This document shows, one piece after another, positions 30,548-38,284 of a DNA stretch of 47,273 nucleotides. Numbering within the stretch: the stretch's first letter is position 1; each line of letters opens with the position of its first letter. A model generated the notes under the pieces. It was not told the DNA's origin, searched no databases, and saw only the letters and a list, made by a program, of their open reading frames with translations. Origin of the DNA: Nocardia pseudovaccinii NBRC 100343 (GTDB lineage: Bacteria; Actinomycetota; Actinomycetes; Mycobacteriales; Mycobacteriaceae). A program made the position numbers and the translations under genes. The DNA lies in assembly GCF_001613225.1 (NCBI RefSeq), contig NZ_BDBY01000199.1:1-47273 (forward strand). The letters are read 5' to 3'.

Positions 30548-32713
30548 TCAGGCTTCGGCCAGACCGAGCCGCCCGTACGCCAATCGCAACGGCTTCGGCG
30601 CGTACCAAGCCGCCCGGCCGAGCAGGCGCATCGCGACCGGCACCAGCACGCCGCGCACGAGCGTCGCATCGATCAGAATCGCCAACCCGGCGCCGAGTCC
30701 GAAGAACTGGATGAACCGGACGTCACTGCTGGTGAAGGCCAGAAAGCTGATCGAAATCAGCGCCGCCGCGGTGGTTACCAAGCGTCCGGTGCGGGCCAGT
30801 CCCTCGACAACCGCTTCCTTCGTGGACGCACCGCGATCGTGCAGTTCCTTGATCCGGCTGATCACGAAGACCTCGTAGTCCATCGACAGTCCGAAGGTGA
30901 TGCAGAACAGCAGCAGCAACATCGAAACATCCAGCGGCGCAGGGGTGAATCCGATCAGCCCGGACAGGTGCCCCTGCTGGAAGACGAACACCATCAGCCC
31001 GAGCGTGGCGGCCAGACTCAGCACATTCGACAGCAGTGCGCGCAGCGGCTGCACGATGCTGCCGGTGAACAGGAACAGCAGTACGAAGGTCGTCACGACG
31101 ATCCACCCGATGGCGATCGGCAGTTTCGCGCCGATCGAGGCGAGGCTGTCGCGCAGTTCGGCCACCTGTCCGCCGACCAGCGCATTGGCACCGGCCGGAC
31201 CGGGCACGTCACGCACGCGATCGACCAGATCGCGGGCAGCGGGCGAATTGCGGTCCAGATCGGTGAGCACGGTCAGGCGCTGCGCATCCGGGCGGGCGAA
31301 CCGGGCATCGGCGGGTGTGCTCGCCGTCAGCTCGCCGTGGACGAACGTGCCCGCACTCGAATCGACCTGGGTGACATGCTCGACCCTGGACAGGCTGCGC
31401 GCGTAATCCGCGAGCGGCGCTGCGGCAACGCCCGTTTCGGTGACCACCGACAGCGCGTTGACATCGCCGCCGCCGAAATCGTCCCGCATCGCGTCACCGA
31501 CCTGACGCACCTCGGTACTGGTCGGCAGCACCCGATCGTCGGGTGTACCGAACTGGACGTGCAACAGCGGTGCGGCGGCGAGCAGCAGCACCGCCACCAC
31601 CGGCACACCCGCCAGTAGCGGCCGACGCATCGCGAATCCGGCCACTCCGGCCCAGAACGGCGTTGCGTCACCACGGATTCCACGGACACCGGGCACCCGC
31701 CAGGCATCGGTCCGCACGCCGAGCACCGCGAGCAGCGCGGGCAATACGACCACCGCGGCAATGGCGGAGATGGCGACCACGCCGATGCCGCCGTAGGCGA
31801 AGGACCGGAGGAAGTACTGCGGGAAGATCACCAGTGCGGACAGGGCCGCCACGACGGTGGCCGCACTGAAGGCGATGGTGCGTCCGGCCGTCGATACGGC
31901 AGCGATCACCGCATCGTCGGGTTCGGCTCCGGCCGCGCGGCGTTCACGGAAGCGGCTCACCATCAGCAGTCCGTAATCCACCGCCAGCCCGAGTCCGAGT
32001 CCGGTGGTCAGATTCACCGCGTAGATCGACACGTCGGTGATGGACCCCAGGATCGAGAGTTCGGTGAAGGTGCCGAGGATGGCGATCCCGCCGACCACCA
32101 GGGTGAGCAGCGCGGCGACCACATTGCCGAAGGCCAGCACCAGCAGCGCCAGAATCAGCGGCACCGCAACGGCTTCCGCGAGGCCGAGATCCTTGCCGAT
32201 CTGCTTGGTGATCGAGTGGAAGATCGCGGTACCGCCACCGATCTTGATCTGTGCGACCGGTCCGTCGGCGCGGTAGGTCTCGACGATCGAGGCGGCGGAC
32301 TTCTCCTTATCGGTGGCGTCCTTGTCGACATTGCCCGCCAGGACGACGGCCGCGGTTCCGTCCGCTGAGCGCATGGCCGGTGATCCGGTATCCCAATACG
32401 ACACGACATTGGTCAGGCGCTGGTCAGCCGCGAGCCGCCGAGCCAGATCGCGGCCGATGGTGGCAACCGCGGTGCCGTCGACCGTCCCCTGTTCCGCCTC
32501 GATCAGGAAGACGTAGTCGGTGTCGGCGCCGAACTTATCGGCCAATTGGGTCAGCGCGGCACTGGATTGGGCATTGGGATCCTGCTGGCCGCCGGGCTGC
32601 ATCTTGCTGAAGGCCGTCGCGCCGACCACACCGCCCGCAATGAGGGCGAGCACGCCGACGACCAGAATCCAGCGGGCGCGGTGGACAACGAATCTGCCGA
32701 GTGTTTCGAACAT
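30548..32713 (-). CDS. MMPL-family RND transporter
   Basis: A 721-residue inner-membrane RND transporter of the MmpL type. It has two repeats of one helix plus a porter loop plus five helices. The proton-relay Asp-Tyr pairs are visible in each half: GLGLGLAVDYGLLMVSRFRE and FGLSMDYEVFVISRIKE. MmpL proteins export lipids, siderophores or drugs across the inner membrane. ATG at 32713 is chosen over the ATG seven codons upstream because GGAG lies seven bases before it. It is divergent from a TetR gene, with a palindrome between, so probably ligand-inducible. Confidence 0.94.
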   Translation of the reverse strand: MFETLGRFVVHRARWILVVGVLALIAGGVVGATAFSKMQPGGQQDPNAQSSAALTQLADKFGADTDYVFLIEAEQGTVDGTAVATIGRDLARRLAADQRLTNVVSYWDTGSPAMRSADGTAAVVLAGNVDKDATDKEKSAASIVETYRADGPVAQIKIGGGTAIFHSITKQIGKDLGLAEAVAVPLILALLVLAFGNVVAALLTLVVGGIAILGTFTELSILGSITDVSIYAVNLTTGLGLGLAVDYGLLMVSRFRERRAAGAEPDDAVIAAVSTAGRTIAFSAATVVAALSALVIFPQYFLRSFAYGGIGVVAISAIAAVVVLPALLAVLGVRTDAWRVPGVRGIRGDATPFWAGVAGFAMRRPLLAGVPVVAVLLLAAAPLLHVQFGTPDDRVLPTSTEVRQVGDAMRDDFGGGDVNALSVVTETGVAAAPLADYARSLSRVEHVTQVDSSAGTFVHGELTASTPADARFARPDAQRLTVLTDLDRNSPAARDLVDRVRDVPGPAGANALVGGQVAELRDSLASIGAKLPIAIGWIVVTTFVLLFLFTGSIVQPLRALLSNVLSLAATLGLMVFVFQQGHLSGLIGFTPAPLDVSMLLLLFCITFGLSMDYEVFVISRIKELHDRGASTKEAVVEGLARTGRLVTTAAALISISFLAFTSSDVRFIQFFGLGAGLAILIDATLVRGVLVPVAMRLLGRAAWYAPKPLRLAYGRLGLAEA

Positions 32714-32730
32714 ATCGGGTCTCCGATCGG

Positions 32731-32744
32731 GCATGTTGTCATGC
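32731..32744. promoter_or_regulatory. Palindrome between MmpL and TetR genes
   Basis: GCATG-TTGT-CATGC, a perfect 14-bp inverted repeat 17 bases upstream of the MmpL start. It lies two bases before a TAAACT box (32746-32751) that could be the TetR gene's -10. Likely TetR operator. Confidence 0.5.
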
Positions 32745-32802
32745 GTAAACTTTGTGGGTGTTAACTTGCCACGCCATGTGTGCGGATGTCAACATCGATG
32801 CG

Positions 32803-33435
32803 ATGACGGATTCGGAAACAGCAACGAAGCGTGCCACCCGCGACGGCCCGTATCACCACGGCGACCTGCGCAATGCCCTGGTGCGCGCCGCCGCCGAACT
32901 CGCCGAAACCGGCGGGCCGGAGGCGGTGACCGTGCGCGCGGCCGCCCGGCATGTCGGCGTCACGCCGACCGCGGCCTATCGGCACTTCACCAATCACGAG
33001 GAGTTGCTGAACGCGGCACAGGAACAGGCTCAGCACACCCTGTTCGGCGCAATGGCCGAGACGATGGCGAGCTTGGCGCCGCCCGCAGATGCGATCACCC
33101 GACTGGGCGCGGTGGGCCGGGGCTACATCACCTTCGCGCTGCGCGAACCAGGCCTGTTCCGCACCGCGTTCTGCGGCGATCAGATGCCTTCGCCCGCCTT
33201 CGATCTGCTGGCCGGACTCCTGGACGAACTCGTCGACGTCGGCTTCCTCGACCCGGCGGACCGACCGGACGCCGAATACGCCGCCTGGTCAACGGTGCAC
33301 GGTATGGCCTCGCTGATCATCGACGGCGTACTCGACGACCTCGACGACGCGGCCAGGGATAGCGCGATTCACCGGGCCCTCACGGTGGTCGAACGGGGTT
33401 TGGCCACCGGACCGAATGCCCCCGACTTCAGCTGA
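32803..33435 (+). CDS. TetR-family regulator beside the MmpL gene
   Basis: A 210-residue TetR regulator. The DNA-binding part is GPYHHGDLRNALVRAAAELAETGG, VTVRAAARHVGVTPTAAYRHFTNHEELL, and the C-terminal domain contains ITFALREPGLFRTAFCGD, typical of the TetR_C_33 subgroup. It probably represses the divergent MmpL transporter and itself. ATG at 32803 is used. In-frame starts upstream (ATG 32776, GTG 32758) are possible, and a TAAACT box six bases before 32758 would make that one leaderless. The 3' end overlaps the convergent propeller gene by eight bases. Confidence 0.9.
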   Translation: MTDSETATKRATRDGPYHHGDLRNALVRAAAELAETGGPEAVTVRAAARHVGVTPTAAYRHFTNHEELLNAAQEQAQHTLFGAMAETMASLAPPADAITRLGAVGRGYITFALREPGLFRTAFCGDQMPSPAFDLLAGLLDELVDVGFLDPADRPDAEYAAWSTVHGMASLIIDGVLDDLDDAARDSAIHRALTVVERGLATGPNAPDFS

Positions 33436-34843
33436 CGCGCAGGATTCCGGTGATCGTGCCCTGCAGGATCTTGCGGTCGTGCGTGATCAGCGGTGAGGTC
33501 TGCAGCGGGTCGTCGACGATGGTTCCGGCCAGCGGCCTATGCGAAATCACCGCGCCGGTATCAGGATTGACGACGGTGAACGCGTAGCCGTCGAGCGGGG
33601 TGGTGATGTCGAGTCCGATGCGCGTCACGGTGTAGATGGCGCCGTCGGCGGTGGACAGATGCGGAACGGCCGCGCTGCGAACGGTGTTCTCCCACACCGT
33701 ATGGCAGCCGGTGTCGTCGACATCGACCCTGGTCATCCCGCCGACGAACGGCGCGGAGGCCGGAACGGCGGGACCTGCGCCCTCAGGGACCGTAGGGTAC
33801 GGGTACCCGTACGTGCTAGCGACGAACAGGGACCGGCCGATACCGATCGGCGAGTTCTCACTGCCCGCACCACCACGGGTGAGCACCGGTTGCGAGCACA
33901 CCAATTGTCCGGTGCCGGAACGGAAAACAAGTGCGTTGACCTGTCCGTCGGCATTGTCGACGATGGTCAGATATTCCGCGCCGGAGGTGGGCCCGAAGTA
34001 GGTCGGGGTGGAGCCGGTACCCCAGCTGAGTTGGCCGGGCTTGCGCGCCGATCCGCGATCGTAGGCCGCGCGCCACAGCACCTCCGGTCGCCCGGTGGCG
34101 TCGGCGCGCAACTCGTACAGCGCGTGCGTGGTGGCGACCGCGACCCGACCGCTCGGTGCCGACGAAATGCTGTTGGCCACCGACTCACCCGTGGGCAGCG
34201 CAACGGTCGCCGCCGCACCCGTGGGGGTCACCAGACCGACCAGACCCTTGCCGGTGGCGAACCAGACATTGCCGGACCAGTCCGGCACCAGCCCGGTCAC
34301 GTTGTCGCCCACCGGAATTACCGAGCCGAGGTCGGTGGACGAATCGATCGACAGCCGCCATTTGCCAGCCGCGTCACGCGAGTGGCCGACGCGGAGCAGA
34401 GTGCGGTTACCGTCCACGATGACCAGGCGGTCGGCATTGTCGAGATAGGCATACACACCGCCGAGCAGGCTGCCCTTGGCGATCTCGAGCGAAGCCAGCG
34501 GCGTGCCCACCGGACCGGCGAAGGACGCATCGAGCAGATCGATGGTCGGAGTCTGGCCGATCACGGGTGTGCACAGCGCGACGACCAGATTGTCCGACCC
34601 TTGCAGCAGCGTCGGACATGCCGAAGCCAATGGATGCCCGGCCACCGAAATCCCGCCGGTGCCGGGCCCGGCCAGCGGCGTCGCATCCGACGATCCGGCA
34701 TCACCGTGCATGGTCGCGGTGCCGAGCGGCCCGAGGTACGGATTCGGCGGCGCCAGCGGACCCCACGATCCCGCCGCCTCGGCAGTACCGATCGGCGCGA
34801 GCGCCAAGACGGCGGCGGCAAGGAGTGCCAGCGGTGATCGCAT
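33428..34843 (-). CDS. Secreted beta-propeller-like protein
   Basis: A 471-residue exported protein. The signal peptide is MRSPLALLAAAVLALAPIGTAEAAG, without a lipobox cysteine. The mature part is rich in repeated blade-like strands with WSGNVWFATGKGLVGLV, GRVAVATTHALYELR and PSTADGAIYTVT-like turns, suggesting a six- to eight-bladed propeller, but no defined family is recognised. Cysteines are few (ACPTLL, ALC, LVC, GCHTVW). Function is unknown; binding to a cell-wall or host ligand is possible. ATG at 34843 starts the signal peptide; the open frame extends 43 codons further upstream. Confidence 0.78.
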   Translation of the reverse strand: MRSPLALLAAAVLALAPIGTAEAAGSWGPLAPPNPYLGPLGTATMHGDAGSSDATPLAGPGTGGISVAGHPLASACPTLLQGSDNLVVALCTPVIGQTPTIDLLDASFAGPVGTPLASLEIAKGSLLGGVYAYLDNADRLVIVDGNRTLLRVGHSRDAAGKWRLSIDSSTDLGSVIPVGDNVTGLVPDWSGNVWFATGKGLVGLVTPTGAAATVALPTGESVANSISSAPSGRVAVATTHALYELRADATGRPEVLWRAAYDRGSARKPGQLSWGTGSTPTYFGPTSGAEYLTIVDNADGQVNALVFRSGTGQLVCSQPVLTRGGAGSENSPIGIGRSLFVASTYGYPYPTVPEGAGPAVPASAPFVGGMTRVDVDDTGCHTVWENTVRSAAVPHLSTADGAIYTVTRIGLDITTPLDGYAFTVVNPDTGAVISHRPLAGTIVDDPLQTSPLITHDRKILQGTITGILRVS

Positions 34844-35030
34844 CAGGTCAGCTCGCTCCCCCGCCTCCCCGCGCCTTTTGCCGATCGCCGAGAGCCACGC
34901 CGATGCCGTCGCGGACCGGCGGTCACGTGTGAGTCGAGTTCTGGACGTACCCGACGAGTTACCCATGTTCATACGAAATCAGTGGTCCATCTGGCATGTC
35001 TTGCCGGGTCCGATTCGGAATGTCGGTCGA

Positions 35031-35036
35031 TACTAT
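35031..35036 (+). promoter_or_regulatory. -10 box of leaderless methyltransferase mRNA
   Basis: TACTAT, seven bases before the GTG at 35044. If used, the ATG at 35035 lies inside the box and cannot be the start. Confidence 0.45.
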
Positions 35037-35043
35037 GAGCGCT

Positions 35044-35673
35044 GTGAACGGAATCCGGACCCGCGTGCTGTCCACGATTGCCGGTCAACTCGGCAATCCG
35101 CACGGAACGCTCGGCAAGGGCTTCGCCGTCATGCTCAATCGCGGTAATAAGCGCGCCATCGCGGGCGCGGTCGATGCGGCCGATATCGCCGCGGGCGCGA
35201 CGGTCGGATTCGGCGGTGGCGCAGGACTTTCGATGCTGCTCGAGCGGGTCGGCACGAACGGGACGGTGCACGGTTTCGAGATCTCGCCGAGCATGTTGAC
35301 CAGGGCGAAGTCGAAGTTCGCCGCGGAAATCGGTACGGGCCGAATGCAACTCGCGCCTGGCTCGATGACCGATCTGCCGCTGTCCGATGACGCACTCGAT
35401 TCCGCCATCACCGTCAACACCGTCTACTTCGTGCCGGATCTGGCCGCCGCGTTTGCCGAACTCGTGCGCGTCGTGCGTCCCGGTGGCAGCCTCGTCGTGG
35501 GTATCGGCGATCCGGACGTGATGGCGAAAATGCCGTTCACCGCATACGGTTTCACGCTGCGGCCGGTGGCCGGGGTAATCGCCGCGCTGGAAGGCGCGGG
35601 CTGCACCGTCGACCATAAGCAACTGGCCGATCCACCGATTCCGCATCACCTGCTCGTCGCCCGACCCGCCTGA
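35044..35673 (+). CDS. Class I SAM-dependent methyltransferase
   Basis: A 209-residue methyltransferase of the UbiE/Methyltransf_11 type. The SAM site is VGFGGGAGLSMLLERVG, followed by the acidic loop VHGFEISPSML, then SMTDLPLSDDALDSAITVNTVYFV and the post-core VRVVRPGGSLVVG. The substrate is unknown. GTG at 35044 is chosen from the -10 box spacing; ATG at 35035 would add three residues. The stop abuts the stop of the convergent SDR gene with no gap, so the two transcripts must overlap or end inside each other. Confidence 0.88.
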   Translation: MNGIRTRVLSTIAGQLGNPHGTLGKGFAVMLNRGNKRAIAGAVDAADIAAGATVGFGGGAGLSMLLERVGTNGTVHGFEISPSMLTRAKSKFAAEIGTGRMQLAPGSMTDLPLSDDALDSAITVNTVYFVPDLAAAFAELVRVVRPGGSLVVGIGDPDVMAKMPFTAYGFTLRPVAGVIAALEGAGCTVDHKQLADPPIPHHLLVARPA

Positions 35674-36441
35674 CTACATCAGTGCGCCGCCGTCGATGCG
35701 GATCTCCGTGCCGGTCATATAACGACCGTCATCGGAGGCGACCATGGCGACCACACCGGCGATATCCTCCGGACTGCCGAGCGCACCGCCGTTGAGCCAG
35801 CCGGTCATGCGCGCGAACAACTTCGGATCGAAGCCCTCCGGCTGATCGAGGATGGACTTGGTGGTGATCCCACTGGTGATGCCCGCGGGCACGATGTTCA
35901 CCGCGCGCAGCCCCTGCTTGGCGTATTCCAGCGCGATCGCGTGCGTGAAGGCATTGACGCCGCCCTTCGACGCCGCATACGACGCCAGATAGGGCGCGGC
36001 GCTGAAGGCCGCGGTCGAGGAGAGGTTCACCACGACGCCGTGGCCGGACTCCAACAGCGCGGGCAGCGCACTCTGGGTCATCAGGAAGGTCCCGGTGAGA
36101 TTGACCCCGATCACCTGGTTCCACACCTCGAGCGGCATCTCCTCGGTGCGCGCGGGCCGCAGAATCCCCGCCGCGTTCACCAGCACATCCAGGCCGCCGA
36201 GGAATTCGACCGCTTCGCCCGTCGCGGCGCGCACCGACTCGATATCGGCGATATTCACCTGCACGGTGCGCACCCGCTCGGCCGCGTCACCCGCCTTGGC
36301 CGCGGTGTTCTCCAGACCGGCCGCATCGATATCGGCGGCGACCAACGTCGCCCCCTCATCGAGCAGCCGCAGGGCGATCCCCTGCCCGATACCCGATCCT
36401 GCTCCGGTGACCAATACGCGGCGGCCGTCAAATCTACGCAT
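35674..36441 (-). CDS. Short-chain dehydrogenase/reductase
   Basis: A 255-residue classical SDR: cofactor motif TGAGSGIG (near residues 12-19), Asp after VAAD suggesting NAD(H) preference, NAAG, catalytic Ser in VNLSSTAAFS and Tyr-Lys in YAASKGG. It oxidises or reduces an alcohol or ketone. The promoter contains a KstR-like AGAACAGGTTCT box overlapping a TAATTT -10 five bases from the ATG. That links the gene tentatively to sterol or long-chain lipid catabolism. Confidence 0.92.
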   Translation of the reverse strand: MRRFDGRRVLVTGAGSGIGQGIALRLLDEGATLVAADIDAAGLENTAAKAGDAAERVRTVQVNIADIESVRAATGEAVEFLGGLDVLVNAAGILRPARTEEMPLEVWNQVIGVNLTGTFLMTQSALPALLESGHGVVVNLSSTAAFSAAPYLASYAASKGGVNAFTHAIALEYAKQGLRAVNIVPAGITSGITTKSILDQPEGFDPKLFARMTGWLNGGALGSPEDIAGVVAMVASDDGRYMTGTEIRIDGGALM

Positions 36442-36451
36442 GCCAAAAATT

Positions 36452-36463
36452 AGAACAGGTTCT
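36452..36463. promoter_or_regulatory. KstR-like operator before the SDR gene
   Basis: AGAAC-AG-GTTCT is a perfect palindrome within TAGAACAGGTTCTC, matching the mycobacterial KstR pattern TnnAACnnGTTnnA at all but the last position. A second partial copy, AACAGGTTCT, lies at 36475-36484, 21 bp away. It overlaps the SDR -10 region, consistent with repression. Confidence 0.55.
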
Positions 36464-36497
36464 CATTAGGAGTCAACAGGTTCTGGCGGAACCGAGG

Positions 36498-36866
36498 TCA
36501 GGAGGCGGTGTTCTCGCGGACTGTCTCGAGGTATTCAGCGATGGCATCGCGGTTGCGCGACAAGCAGCGGATGCGGTCGGACATGCGGTCGCGTTCGCGC
36601 TCCAGGGTGGCCAGCATTTCCGGGGTCGCGTCCGGGAAGTAGATGGTGCGCGGCTTGTCCAGGCAGGGCAGGATCTGCTTGATGATGCGGGTCGGCAAGC
36701 CCGCGTCGAGCAGGCCGCGGATCTGCAGGACCCGGTCGACGAAGCGGTCGTCGTAACTGCGATAGCCATTGGCGCACCGGTCGGCGACGATGAGACCCTG
36801 TTCCTCGTAGTAGCGCAGCAGCCGCCGCGAGGTGCCGGTGCGCTCCGACAGTTCTCCGATTCGCAT
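36498..36866 (-). CDS. MerR-family regulator
   Basis: A 122-residue MerR protein. The winged helix is MRIGELSERTGTSRRLLRYYEEQGLI, then GYRSYDDRFVDRVLQIRGLLDAGL. A short dimerisation coiled coil follows (EMLATLERERDRMSDRIRCLSRNRDAI). Cysteines in DRCANG, PCLDK and RCLSR do not form an obvious metal site. The gene has GAGGTGG upstream of its ATG. It is divergent from the polysaccharide deacetylase gene and probably controls it through the palindrome at 36891. Confidence 0.92.
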   Translation of the reverse strand: MRIGELSERTGTSRRLLRYYEEQGLIVADRCANGYRSYDDRFVDRVLQIRGLLDAGLPTRIIKQILPCLDKPRTIYFPDATPEMLATLERERDRMSDRIRCLSRNRDAIAEYLETVRENTAS

Positions 36867-36890
36867 TGGATTCCACCTCTGGTTTGACCT

Positions 36891-36904
36891 TCACATGTAT
36901 GTGA
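36891..36904. promoter_or_regulatory. MerR-type operator
   Basis: TCACAT-GT-ATGTGA, a perfect 14-bp palindrome immediately after TTGACC (36884-36889), a good -35 for the deacetylase gene. The next plausible -10 (GAGCAT, 36911-36916) is 21 bases from that -35. A palindrome in an over-long spacer is the classical arrangement for MerR activation. Confidence 0.6.
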
Positions 36905-36923
36905 TGGTTCGAGCATAGGCGGC

Positions 36924-37766
36924 ATGGACAACGCACTCTTCGACTACAGCCCGATCGTCGACCGCGCACCGATTCGGTGGCCCGGCGATGCCCGCGTCGC
37001 GTTCTATGTCGGGCTGAATATCGAGCACTACCAGGTGGACCGACCCTCGACCAGCATCTTCCAGGGCACCGCCGCCCTCACCCCGGATCCGTTGAATTAC
37101 GGCTGGCGTGACTACGGCCCCCGGGTCGGCATCTGGCGGGTGATGCAGGCACTGGACAAGTGCGGCATCCGCGCCAGCGCCCTGCTCAACTCCGATGTCG
37201 CACACCATAATCCGCAGATCATCGCTGCCGGGCGGGAGCGGAACTGGACCTGGTTGGCGCACGGCAAGAACAACTCGATCTTCCAGGCCGATATGTCGAT
37301 CGACGACGAGCGCGCCTACCTCACCGATATCGTCGAAACCATCGAGCGCGCGACCGGCCGCCGCCCGCGCGGCTGGATGGGGCCCGCACTCACCGAGACC
37401 TTCCACACCCCGGAACTGCTCGCCGAACTCGGCCTCGACTATGTCCTGGACTGGACCAATGACGATCAGCCGTATCGACTCAATGTGCCCGGGGTGCTGA
37501 GCGTTCCGTACTCGGTCGAACTCAACGACATCGGCCTGTTCCTCGGAACCGGTTTGCGCGGTGCGGATTTCGTGCAGATCGTCAAGGACCAGTTGGACCG
37601 GCTCCATGACGAGTCCGGCCGTGTCATGGCTCTTGCGCTGCACCCCTTCGTCATCGGCCAGGCCTTCCGCATCAAATATCTGGAGCAGGCCTTGGATTAT
37701 GTGGCGAACCATCCGGGTGTCTGGCTCGCCACCAGCGACGAGATCGCCGATGCCGCAGCTGTGTGA
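36924..37766 (+). CDS. Polysaccharide deacetylase-family protein (PuuE/PgdA-like)
   Basis: A 280-residue NodB-fold hydrolase of the branch that includes allantoinase PuuE and Helicobacter peptidoglycan deacetylase. Features are the N-terminal ARVAFYVGLNIEHYQ, DYGPRVGIWRVMQALDKCGIRAS, ALLNSDVAHHNPQII, WLAHGKNNS and RGWMGPALTET. It has no signal peptide, which argues for a cytosolic substrate such as a ureide or small amide rather than wall glycan. Its neighbour is the divergent MerR regulator, its likely activator. Confidence 0.85.
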   Translation: MDNALFDYSPIVDRAPIRWPGDARVAFYVGLNIEHYQVDRPSTSIFQGTAALTPDPLNYGWRDYGPRVGIWRVMQALDKCGIRASALLNSDVAHHNPQIIAAGRERNWTWLAHGKNNSIFQADMSIDDERAYLTDIVETIERATGRRPRGWMGPALTETFHTPELLAELGLDYVLDWTNDDQPYRLNVPGVLSVPYSVELNDIGLFLGTGLRGADFVQIVKDQLDRLHDESGRVMALALHPFVIGQAFRIKYLEQALDYVANHPGVWLATSDEIADAAAV

Positions 37767-37807
37767 AAGCTATTGCGAGCAGCGCCGCCGAGGACCATGA
37801 TTCACCT

Positions 37808-38284
37808 ATGAGTAAGGTAACCCTAACTACCGAGCTGCCGATCGGCGCCGAGGTGGCATGCGCACTGGCACGGACGCCGGAGTTGTTCGCCTACGTTGTG
37901 GCACCGATCCTTTCGGTGCCACAACTGCAAATCCCGGACCACGTCGAACCGGGCGCCCAGGGTTCCGCCCGCCTCTGGTGGTTCGGCATCATCCCCTCCT
38001 GGCGTCATCACCTGCGTCTGATGCGGCTCGATGCCCGCGAGATCTACACCAACGAATGGGGCGGTCCCGTCCGCACCTGGAACCACCGCCTCACCTTCGA
38101 GCCGATCACCGAATCCAGCTGCCGCTACACCGACGAAATCGAAATCGAGTCCGGTCTGCGCGGCGCCCCGACCCGCATTTTCGTCCACCTGATGTTCCGC
38201 CATCGCCACCGCCGCTGGCACCAACTCGCCACCGTCCTCGCCAACGGCGCTGTCGAGCTCAGGGCCCCGGCGCGCGATCACTGA
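37808..38284 (+). CDS. SRPBCC-like (polyketide cyclase/START-type) protein
   Basis: A 158-residue protein resembling SRPBCC-fold proteins: VTLTTELPIGAEVACALARTPELFAYVV (the pocket-entry helix), ARLWWFGIIPSWRHHLRLMRLDAREIYTNEWGG, then WNHRLTFEPITESSCRYTDEIEIESG, followed by a C-terminal amphipathic helix. Such proteins bind hydrophobic ligands. The ATG at 37808 matches the family start; a GTG at 37763, overlapping the upstream stop, is less likely. The stop directly abuts the stop of the convergent monooxygenase gene. Confidence 0.75.
   Translation: MSKVTLTTELPIGAEVACALARTPELFAYVVAPILSVPQLQIPDHVEPGAQGSARLWWFGIIPSWRHHLRLMRLDAREIYTNEWGGPVRTWNHRLTFEPITESSCRYTDEIEIESGLRGAPTRIFVHLMFRHRHRRWHQLATVLANGAVELRAPARDH

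Noticed and set aside
37810..37828. IdeR/DtxR iron box around AGGTAACCCTAAC
   Set aside because: Only about 11 of 15 core positions match, and it lies inside the first codons of the SRPBCC gene.
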